The notes under the pieces: model-generated
Database searches by the model: none
Told to the model about the DNA's origin: nothing
Seen by the model: only the letters and a program-made list of their open reading frames with translations
Translations under genes and position numbers: made by a program
In this document: one piece after another, positions 50,601 through 62,600 of the stretch
Numbering within the stretch: position 1 is the first letter of the stretch
Layout of the letters: every line of letters begins with the position of its first letter
NCBI RefSeq assembly: GCF_014633365.1
Contig: NC_068351.1
Coordinates: 13,522,907-13,586,906 of the forward strand
DNA: 64,000 bases
Reading direction: 5' to 3'
DNA from: Diospyros lotus
Lineage: Eukaryota > Streptophyta > Magnoliopsida > Ericales > Ebenaceae

Positions 50601-53600
50601 AGCGATAGGATTGAGAGAGGGCTTGGGTTTTGTACTGATCAGTTTCATCCTAATAAAAGGCTGCTCTTAGTGGGTGTTTGAAGGTTGGATGTAGGATTGC
50701 CAAAGGCATTCTGAACCAGGATAAATCTGCGCCTAATGCTGTTTGGTTTGATCTTTTCAATTCTGTTATTTTCTTTTCTGTTGTTCATGTTTCTGTTCTT
50801 ACATTTACACCGCATCCGAGAGTGTTTGAGAGGCTTTATGTGAGGGTTTTCTCACCTAAGGTTGTAATCTACGAGCTAAGGTTAACAATACCTAATATCC
50901 TTCATGTTCCTAGCATACATAAAAATCTTCTTAAGTGTTTCTCAACTCACTAGAGATCGTAATTTGGTGGCTAAATTTCATTCTAATGTTTGTTTTATTA
51001 AGGACAAAAGATCAAGGGAAGTTCTTCTATGGGGACACCTTAAGGATGGGCTGTATCAACTAGTTCCAGTATCTTGTTCCACTACACCAAGCACTCAAGC
51101 CCAATCCCTAGAGCCATTTTCTGTAATTTTAGCTTGTACTTCTTTCAATTCATGTAATGATGAAAAAGCATGTAAAAGACAGTCTTCATTTGTTCATGAA
51201 CTGTCAAATGATGTACATGTGGCTCAAAGTACCAGTATTTGCCAAGATTAGCACAATAAATTGGGTTATCTTTCTTTGAATGTACTTCAAAATGTGTTGA
51301 ATAAAATTAGAATTTCTTGTTCATCTTCTAATTTATCTTTTAGTGACTCTTGCAAGATTGGTAAATTGCATCAAATTCCATTTGCTACACATGAGATTAC
51401 TACAATTCGTCCATTACAGCTAGTATATTCTGATCTATGGGGACCAACTCCAATGTTGTCTATGGAAAGGTTCCGATACTATGTCATTTTTGTAGATGCT
51501 TACACTAAATACACTTGGTTATATCCTTTAAAACTCAAATCAAATGTCTTATCAGTGTTCATTACATTTCATAAACTTGCTGAAAACCAATTTCAAACCA
51601 AACTTCAAGCCTTACAAACTGACAATGGAGGCGCGAATACCATGCCTTTTTACCCCTACCTACATGACAATGGCATTCAGCCAAGATTCACTTGTCCTCA
51701 TACTCATCAACAAAATGGAGTTGCTGAAAGAAAATATAGGCATATAACTGAAATGGGATTGACCTTATTAACACATGCTAAAATGCCTTTAAAATTCTAG
51801 GTAGAAGCCTTTCTAACTACTGTTCATGTGATTAATCTCCTACCTTCCTCATCTGTTAAATTTCAGACCCCTTTTGGACTGTTATATCAAAAGCCTCCCA
51901 ACTATCATTTGCTTAAACCTTTTGGTTGTGCTTGTTTTCCTTTTCTTCGACCTTATAACAAACACAAATTTGAGTTTCATCTAACCAAGTGTATCTTTAT
52001 TGGATATAGTTCCACTCAAGCTAGCTACAAATGTTTACATCCATCTGGCCATGTATATACAACTCGGCATGTTCAGTTTAATGTTCGAGATTTCCCTTAC
52101 TCCACTATATTTTTTTCATCTAATGTGAGTGCTAACTTACCTCCAAATTTGGAGCCTAGCAATCCTTCTACATAATTTCTTCATCGTATTGTTTCTTCAT
52201 CTTCTTCTTGCAAGTGTCCCTCGGTAGTTCATTCCTCGAGTCCAATTATGGGTACATTAGACAATTCTAACTCTACTGCCACCACATCATCCTACTCATC
52301 TTCTCCATTTCTTGCGCCTCCTACCTCAAAGGTTCCTAAGTATAAGAATATTCCAGCCCCTTCTGTTCACCCTATGCTTACCCGTCTTAAATCCAAACAG
52401 CTTGTCAGTTCTTCTACTCATTCCTTAGTGAGCTCACTTGAACCAACTTCAATTGGTGAGGCTCTTTTAGACTCACGATGGGTTAAAGCCATGGAAGAAA
52501 AATATTCTGCTCTACAAAGGAATAATACTTGGGAGTTGGTTCCCTACACTAATGATATGAATCTTATTGGGAGTAAGTGGATTTCTCGGGTGAAGTTTAA
52601 GCCCGATGGGTCCATTTTAAAGTATAAATCCAGGTTAGTTGCAAAAGGCTTTCTACAAAATCCAAGAGTAGATTATGCTGAAACTTTTAGTCTAGTGGTT
52701 AAGCACCTACAATTCGAGTTCTATTTTCTCTAGCCGTGTCTTTTGGTTGGGAAATTCAACAAGTGGACGTTAACAATGCATTTTTGAATGACGATTTAGT
52801 TGAGACAGTGTATATGGCTAAATCGGAAGGGTTTGTCAATGCTGCCACTCCAACTCATGTTTGCAGATTGAGGAAATCTTTATATGGGTTGAAACATGCT
52901 CCTCGCACTTGGAATATTAAGCTAAAGGAAGCTTTGATTAAATGGGGTTTTATTAGATCCATTTCTGATGCTTTATTGTTTATAAAGCGGACAAATGAGT
53001 ATGTGTTGTTCGTGTTAGTATATGTGGACGACATACTTATTATCGGATCTAATTCCGCCGCTCTTAAGGCCTATATTCATGATCTAGACCATCAGTTTGC
53101 TTTAAAAACTCTAGGAGCTGTCAATTATTTCCTAGGGTTTGAAGCATATCGAAACAAAAATGGCATTTATCTTACACAAACCAAATATGTTGTTGATCTG
53201 TTAAGGAAAGCTGGTATGGAAGACTATAAGCCCTGTGACACTCCCATGACTACTGGAATTTCATTAACTAATGAAGGAGAAGAGTTTACTAATCCAACTG
53301 TCTATAGAACAATTATAGGGTCTTTAAAATATTTAACCTATACAAGACCTGATATTGCCTTTGTTGTTAACAAGTTAAGTCAATCCTAAGTGTCAACACT
53401 GGTTAGCTTGCAAGAGATTGCTTCAGTATATAAAGGGGATGACTAATCTGGGTTTGTTTTTCTCTTCTACACCTGGAGATTTGGCTTTAGCAGTGTTCAC
53501 TGATGCAAACCATGCTAGATGCAAGGTCACTAGAAGGAGTACCAGTGGTTTTTGTGTTTATCTTGGCCAAAATCTTATTGTTTGGGGCCCCAAAAAGCAG

Positions 53601-56600
53601 TCAGTGGTTGCACGTTCAGTAGGGGAAGCTAACTATAGGGTTGTTGCATTAGGAGTGATGAAGTTACTATGGCTTAAGTCATTGTTTGTGGAGTTGGGTT
53701 ATTCGAATGTTACGACTCCTATTGTATGGTGTGATAATTTGGCAACCAAGAGTATGATTGAAAATCCTGTTTTTCACTCTCATACGAAACATGTTGGTGT
53801 TGATGTTCATTTTGTTCGAGAGAAAGTTGAAAATAGTGAAGTGGAAATTCAATATGTTCCTACATCGGAGCAAGTTGCTGATATTCTAACTAAGAGTTTG
53901 CCTAGAGACAAATTCAAACTATTGTGTTGCAAACTTGGGCTAACTTGGACTCCTGTATGTGCTGGTGAACAAAGATATACAACAAAGGAAGCATCTCATA
54001 GAAGCCTATATACTACAAAGCCGTCGGAGGAGCTTGGTTTGAAGGGGAGTGTTGAAGAGAATGTAACATTGAGACAGTATTGGCTTGTTGTTTGCTTTCT
54101 ATTTTATGTTGTTGTTTATGTTATTATTATTAGTATGAGGCGATAATGCCTCTTGTATGTTTAAGCTGCATATATAAGCAGCTTATGTTAGTTGTTTGGA
54201 ATTCATTCATTCTCTTAATAAGATTCCAGTGCATTAGTTTCTCCCTCCTTTGTTTCTCAAATTCTTAAGCCCTAAGGTTTCCAACTTACATTCTCCTACT
54301 CCAACTGATTCACTTCAAAATACCTTTTTGCCCGAAACAACCACTCATCCGAGTTGTCTTTGCTGAAGATCGGCATCTCCAATCTTTTGTTACGGACTTC
54401 CCACCTCCAATTTTCATCTCCCACTTCCACTTTTTCTCTACTATTGCTCTCAACACCATGGAAAATCCCAGAATTCAAAGTGGATTCTGGCATGGGTTGC
54501 TCCAACGTTCCCTTGCACTTCCTGTCCCTTTCTTGTTCCTCCCATTTCGATCTCATGAGACTAAATTGCTCCATCATGATTGCCATATTCTTGTCCAAGC
54601 TCTGCATTCACTACATCTCCGATTTCGGCGAGTCTAAGCCACTATGCAATCCATCCAACCACCCCTCCAAGTCTCCTACTCGCTTAGTGAGGTTTGCCAT
54701 GGGATCAATTTTCTGCTTTGATACCAAATGATGGACTTTTGATGATAGTCTAGCTTGTATTACTGAGAAGAGAAGGGAATTACAACGCTGGGAATTAACA
54801 AAATCAAAGAAAAATGGACATTCAAGAGGTTCAAACTCGCCCACAATATTCACCAAAAAAATATTCCCCTCTTTAATTCTATTTGCTTCCCTATTTATAG
54901 GTTGTTAGCTCCCCCACTCCTCCTCAACAGAATATGTTTGCCGCACATGCCCCCCATGATTGCTCTTCCCATTCTACTCCTTAACTGAATTTGTGGCTTG
55001 CACATGCACCCAATGGTCTTATCAATCCCTATTTTGCCCTTGTTTCTTATGCCTTTGGTAGCGGAATTTTATGGGCTGCCTATCAGCTTCATCAAGTCCT
55101 TGCAATTCCTCCCTCAAGGGGGCCTTCCACCAATCACAAGAGAAAAATCAATCACTAGCAGAATGTGGCATGTACTGCACCCTAGAGCATATTTCAAAGT
55201 CAATGGAAATTGGAACCACTACCACCTCTACCTCCATGACAACGTGGCCACCCCCACTAAGAGTGTCAAGCCACAATAAACTACTAGTTTCCTTGGACAC
55301 AGGCATTCAAGACTGAGTCTCCATCGTAAGGAGCATTTTCCATATCTCCATTTGCAAGTTCATATCAACCTTCAAACTCTCACTTTGTTCCTTGGTAATT
55401 ATAGAGTTCCTTCAGTTACCACAAAAGATACTGTTCTCCTGAAGTTTCTTGGCTGATGAGGGGGGGGGAAAGAGAGACAGAGAAACTTTCTCTGTCTCAT
55501 TCTCTCAATCTCTGTGATTGATGTCTGCCATGATGCCTAGAAGGCATCCCTCGTCAAATTTGCTTGTAACTTGTCCATATTATGACTCATTAAGGAAAAA
55601 CAGTATACCTGTTTGGGCACCTTGTACCAACTTACAGCTTGCATTCCTCCAAGGGCACACTTAGCCATTCAGCAAATACCTGTCAGTATGCCTAAATGAA
55701 AACTGGAATTGCACACAATTATATGACCAGTGAGTGGAAGTGCCAAGTCTAAGCACAAAAAAGTTAATTTGATTGACAAACACTTACAATATCATATTTA
55801 ATGAGTTCCTTGGATTATAGGAGTAAGAATTATAGAAAACAAGAAAATTTGAAGATTAACCAAAAGGATTTATTCATCTACCTTGAAGAACTAATAAACA
55901 CACTTTTACAAAGTACTGGTATGTTATTTTAAGCTACACTGCAGCTGTTTAAGTTATTGCTATGTGTACTCCAAGATACCCTCTAGTGCTGTGTTGTGTA
56001 AGGATCAAAATTTCATTTTTGCATGTGTTTGATTGGGCTCAGAAAAGGAAATATTCCAGAAACATGAGGAAAAAGTGGGGAAAAAAAAACGAAAATATTG
56101 AAAAACAAAAATTTTTACATGCATATAAATATTTTTACAAGCTTAGAAATTAAAATAATTACGTATATTTTAGGCCTATACATCTTTTACATAAAACACA
56201 GGGTGCAGATAAACAATTTGAAAGTAAATTCAGTACATAAAACACGGGTGCAGATAAACAATTTGAAAGTAAATTCAGTACACAAAATTAATGCAAAATA
56301 AATTAATTACACAAAGCAGATACAAACATTATTAATATGCACAAGTGTCCAACCAAATAAAATTCACAAACATAACAAGTGTATACTATTAGTAAACAAA
56401 GGCCAAAATATTCCCAAATGAGAGGCTCGTTAGTGTAAACAAAGGCTAAAGCATCTTAACATTTCTTATACTTGCTCACCTACCCTCAATGCAACCAGGA
56501 TGGAATGGAAAAGCTAATTTAGTAGAAAAAGGATACCTCAAGTTGTTCGTGCAGCTGTTTCTGAACTTCCATTTGCATGCACAGAGCTTCAGTAAATTGA

Positions 56601-59600
56601 CTACTCCTATAATTGAAAAGGAAAAGGCATTACAAATCAGATAAACCAATAAATAACAAAGAAAAATAAGTTATGGTTGAAAGACAATCTTTACCCTTTT
56701 CTTCTTCCATCACTTTCATTACTACTTAAGGCGACCCTTCTCTCTTCGGAGCCAGAAGACTTCTTGTCTAAACCATAGAAGTACACATGTCAGGCATTCA
56801 AAGACAGATGCTTCACACTTTCAACTGCTAAAGTCAGGAGGCAGAAATACTAAAAAGCATTAGGAACAAGGAGATAACAAAAACAACCCATAGCTAAAAT
56901 ACCACTGTTATCTTGTTAAAAATAATCATCATATCAGAATCAAATAAAATAAGATCAGATCAGACCATATCAAATCATATCAGTTTAATTTTAGATTAGA
57001 TTTATCTTTATTCTGATTAGGTCTTATCTTGTTAATTGTCTATAAATACTCTGTACTGTCAACAATATTATTATTGAATTCAATACAGTTTATTTCCCAT
57101 ATTTCTTTTAACATGGTATTAGAGCCTCGTTGATTCATGTTCTGAATCTCGTGTTTTCTTAAACAGGAGACCGATTATGTTTAAGCCAATCTCCAATAGC
57201 TCTGTTTAAGTCTTTGTTTACTTTCGATTTTTCCAGTTCCGATCCACAGTCTCAGTCGTCCGTTCTATTTCTTAATTTTTATTCATTGCCTACGTCATCA
57301 TTCCCACTTCTTGCCATCATCATTGGAGCCACAGCAACCGTACTGCTCTCTGACTCTGCCATGTCTACACGTTGAAGCAGAAGGCACAACCAGTATCACT
57401 GGAGCAGAGTTCTCGTTGTTGATTTCAGTCTCCAAGCCTTTGCCCACATTCCAGTGATTTCACAGAGATTAGTTCAGATCTTCTGTCACCTGATCATTCA
57501 CTCCAGATCGAGCTCTGCTGCTGCCACCACTGGTTCCCATCACCACCGTGGCGATCCTCACTCTCTTTGTTCCGCTGGTGACCCAGCCACTGCCCTTGCA
57601 GTCGCAGCAATTGCAGCCCGCCATTATAGAGAGGAAGGTCTCCGCCAATTAGAACCAAACATGTGCCATCATTGATCTGTCCCTTCTCCACTAGCATCTT
57701 CCCCGTGGATGCCATCACTCCAGATCTCTCTAGCAGTCGGTTTCCGCCGCATCAGCTGGTTCTCCACTGTGCCTCATCGTCGATCAGTCATCACCCAGAA
57801 GCCACACCCAAGGAAGAAGAAGAACGGTCACAGCTGCTCACCACTGCTCCAAATATGAATTGCTGCTACTGCAGCGCAGATCACCAAAGAAGAAGACTCT
57901 TGCCAACACCAACGGCTGCTCTCTGCTTGATGCTTTCCAGCCAGGCATCTTTCCGGGTGTGCTTCTCTCCAACTGTGTGTCTTTTCAATCGTGATTATCG
58001 GCTGCATTGTTGCTGCTTTCTTGAGCTAGAGCCGCCATCGGTCATGATGTCTAAATCAATGTGAAGCTGCTTCATCTACCCAGGTGCTTTCATGAATTGG
58101 AATTCAAACTCAATTTAGCTAATTTCTTGGCTTCTTGAGTACGAGGGGGGATGTTAAAAATAATCATCATATCTGCTAGATTAGATCAAATCAGTTTAAG
58201 TTTAATTTTAGATTAGGACTATCTTTATTCTGAGTAGGTCTTGTTAATTGTCTATAAATACTCTGTACTGTCAACAATATTATTATGGAGTTCAACACAG
58301 TTTATTTTCTATATTTCTTTTAACATTTTCTTTGCTTCCATGGTAGGAGGATGGATAAATTTATCTCATGCAACCACTACCTTTTAGGAAGGGAAAGAAT
58401 AAATGAACAGAAAGAAAAATAAGAAGCACTGTATCTAATGTATTAGGACCCAACAAGCAATATCTAAGGAGAGATTAACTTCACGCCCCAGCAGTGCTTG
58501 TGCCTGTACAACCCCAGAGGAAAACCATAATGCATGGCCTTGATTTCTGACAAGTAGGCCAATAAAAATTACACCTGAAAGTCTAGACGTATTTTAAGCT
58601 GCATCTAAATGTATTTTAGATAAGCATCTCCCTTTTCTACATGTATGTTCCTCCTTGACAATGTGCGCATGTGTATGAATTAGAGAGAGAGAGAGAGAGA
58701 ACAAATCTGCCAAAGTTTGATCAAGTAGAAAGGGCTTGGGTCCTCAACTACTCTGTTGGGAGTAAACTGCAAGAGCTACACACTAGACATGAATCATGGG
58801 AATATGACATGTAGGACATAATAAATTCCCATATAAATGGAGAGGACTTGTTTTACTGTCTTTTTCATTAATGCCATTGTTATGAATTGAAAAGTTCAAC
58901 TTCAAGGTCCCCATCTTGTCTTTCCATGTGCACAATCGTTTAGAGTAACAATGGTCAAATAAAATCAAGACTTGAGGTGTTGAGACTTGATCCATGTTAG
59001 GGTAACTGTCCCCCCTTAGTCATTTTACTAAATTGAGTACGGGTGATAGCTCCACTGCTGCAAGAATTTACCCCTATCTACCATTTCCATCCGCATCATT
59101 TCAACATCTGATTCAATGACCTTTCAATACAATTTAAATTCCAGTTTTGCTTTTGCTAGGATTCAGGGGCAAGATCCAAGCAGAACTTGCAATACCATGC
59201 GCTTCACTCTTCTCTTTCCCTTCAAGAGAATAAACCAACCACCTCCTTACCTTGAGGCAACTATGCCCATGAATCATGGGGCACAATGTGGCTAGTCCAA
59301 GTTTGCCAATAAATGAAACAGAACATAAAACACATGATCCAACCATATTATTAGAAACACGAATAGCTAGTCAACATTAAATCTAATAGGATATGCATAC
59401 AACATGTCAACAATAACATATCAAGCTTTTACCCCACTATGTGAAGTCAACTACATGAATTCTAGATTTTCATTCATTTCTATCCATTGTCCTCTATTCT
59501 ATAAGTCCCATATATTTAATATCAAACCTAAGAATCTCCCACTCCCACCAAGTCTTTTGTGGTCTTCCCCTACCTCTTTTGCTAACTACTTGTTCCATTC

Positions 59601-62600
59601 CATCAACTCTCCTCATAGGGGCCTCTACCAATCTTCTTCTCATATGATCAACACATCTTAATCGTGTCTCCCACATCTTATCTTCAGTGAGAGCCACTTT
59701 GATCTTTTACGTATAACCTCATTTTTAATTTTATCTTCTCTTGTATGGCCGCACATCCATCTTAGCATCCTCATGTTAGTTATGTTCATATTTTGTCACA
59801 TGTTGGCACTTTAATGCCCAACAATCTGTGGCATATAGCAACACTGGCCTGTCTTATAAAATTTTCCTTTTAGCATTAATGCAATTTTTTTATCACACAA
59901 AATACCAAATGCACTTTTTCATTTTAACCATCACGCCTTAATTTTATTGGTAGCATCCTCATTAATCTCCCCATCTTTTTAGATGATTGAGCGGTACGGG
60001 CATTAGAAAATTAACTTTTAACTTTGGCACAACAAGGTGAAGCATTTGAATACTTTTATGATCAATCAAAATACTGACATCAAACTATATCTTGAAAAAC
60101 TGAGACAATTCTTTCATATTAGTGTTGAAAATAAGACATAGAAATATGAGTAAGCAAAAGAAATTTTGAGAAGTGCATTACTACTTTATGAGGGAGGAGT
60201 TCTAGAATTTTGTAAGAGTTTTTGAATGAAACTTATCGGGAGCTTCATCTCTGTTTGCATAATAATCCCCCCCCCCCCCCCCCCCCAAGCAGGAAAAAAA
60301 GTGTTTACTAGCAAGGGGCAGTTGAGAAAGAAATGCTCATAAATGAAAACATCCAAAAAATGTACACAAATATAAGTGTCATTCTCTTGGAGATTTGGAC
60401 TAGCTTCAGTTGCTAAGAAGAAGGTTCACACTCTATGCTTTGATGTGGATTAATTGGGGAGAACACAACAAAATAGAGTTTCTCAAGGTTATAACTTCAT
60501 GAGAAGCCTTTGTTTAAAAAAGAAGAGTAGAATTCTTTCTTTTTGTGTAGTTGATTCCCAGGTGCTAAAGATTCACATTTTCATCAATTTCTGGATTTTG
60601 CTGAGCCTTTTGAGTGATCTAACGCCATCCCAGCCTCATTTGCAAGTGCCAAAGAATCCCAAAATGAGGATAGCCACATTGACAATCAGGGTCGCAACCC
60701 CCATCCCACATGCGCTGAAGTGGATGCCCCTACGTCAAGTCCATTAGAGAGTCTAGTATGACTAAACAAATGCAGGGCTAGAATGGGTGGTGCTTTTATC
60801 GTAAATGAATTTAACTTATCAAAAAAGAAAAAAAAAAGCTAGCATGATTCAACAAATGTATAGATGTCTCTCTCTCTCTCTCTCTCTCTCTCCTTAACCC
60901 CACTATGTGAGGTCTGTAGATGAATTCTAGCTTGCTAATCATAGGTCTTATCTTTTACAAGACCCTTATAACTCATACCATACCTAAAAGTCTCCCACAG
61001 TTTTTCTAGGTCTTCCTCTACCTCTGTTGCTAGATTCAGAACAATAGGAAAGATCACATAAAAAGGAAAACAATTGTAAATACAATATCCACTAGGGGTT
61101 CCATAAATAAATCTCATGATTTGAGATTCATAAAATAAAGAAAGCATGCACCATATAAGTACAGGGGCGATTCAAGCACATTAGATACTACTAGCTGCAT
61201 CAGCGGAATGGAAGCTATGGGATTTCAGAATGTCAGGTCTACATTGAAAGGGTGTTTCAGAAGCTGAAACTAGATGTTAACCATGAATTTTTCACAAAGG
61301 AATTATATGATGCAGATGAATAATGGTACAAAATGAATACAAGAATGGTATTCCTTTTCTTGGTAAACCAAGCATAAAATAATGGGCATAAGAACAAGTT
61401 GCTTTCCCAGATATAATTGGTTACCTTCTTTTCTCTCGGGCATGTACTTGGCAAGTCTGTATTTCTGTAGAAACAAACCAAAAAAAAAAAAAACATTATT
61501 GCTTGCAAAAGCAACTAATTTTAGGTTTAAAACTTGAAACATAATTCAGAATACAACCTGCAGGTGGCTTTTCACATGATAAATGGTCAAACCTTCCACG
61601 TTCATGACCTTCAGTACAGCCTTTGGAGTTGCCTCTATATATTCAAAGTAAAGATCGTGAGCCTTGCCAAAATTGGAAACTGTTTTGAGTGTTTATCTTT
61701 ATAGGAGTGAACTCTACAAAAGCTATTAATTAAAAACTCAATAAGATGGAATCTAACAATTTCCTTGAGAAAATATATATGGTCTATCCTGAATTACTAA
61801 TGCTTCTGTTAATTAATAATCAAAATCCTACCAGTTTGAATAGATACTCACTATCATGCAACACTTCAGCATAGACGGCATAAATACAAATAACTAAAAT
61901 GCCAAAAGCACCCTGTTAGAAACCCTTTATCAGCTTAATCACACATAAGATTTTTAATATAACATTCCTGGATAGGGAACTGCACTAGCAGTAGCTATAG
62001 AGTATGCCAATAATTAGTAAACCATAAATACATGATAAGCTTTTCAATGCCCAAGATTTCATGAGGCAAAAGAGTGTGACTAGAACCAAAGATGTCTGAA
62101 AAAAAAAACTGTTGTATTAAGTATATATAAAATGAGAGTTTAAGGAAAAGTTAACATCTAATGTTATGATCATAAATCATCAGAAAAATTAACTCTAGCA
62201 TGCAGAATTTGTCTGCTTAATAATAACTAAAAGTTTGTTTAGACAAAGTCAAAAAGAAGATAAACTAATTACTTACTTTCAGCTCCATCAAGTTTGTTTA
62301 CAGCCTCCAGAAAACAATCATGGACCTCAGGAGTCCATCTCATTCTAGGCTTGTTTGCAGCAGGCAGAATGGAAGAGTTTTGACTTGGTAGTGTATCAAT
62401 TGCTGGTGTAACAGAGTCATCATTCTGATTGGATGCCAGTCCAACTACTGGTTTCCTTAAATCTTCAGGTGCTTCATATATTTCCTTCAGAAGATTAACA
62501 ATGGTAAGCAAAAAAAGATAGTGCAGAACCTACAAGTATAACCTATTGTTTGTCTTAACAGTAGCAATGATTAAATAATTCTTTGATACTGTAACAGGTC

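Larger units (their letters stand above)
48705..54290 (+). mobile_element. Complete Copia retrotransposon C3
   Basis: 5,586 bp. LTRs of 234 bp (48705-48938) and 241 bp (54050-54290) differ at roughly 6% of positions by eye. A primer-binding site TGGTATCAGAGC follows at 48939 and a polypurine tract TTTGAAGGGGAG precedes the 3' LTR. Perfect target duplications TTCTC flank it (48700-48704, 54291-54295). It lies in the Gag gene of G5. It contains a 610-bp solo LTR and numerous stops, so it is inactive. Its closest relative here is C2. Confidence 0.94.

Noticed and set aside
9377..60287. Poly-C runs at about 9387, 10105 and 60267 as regulatory signals
   Set aside because: Homopolymer runs of this kind are common in such DNA and prone to sequencing slippage; nothing around them gives a function.
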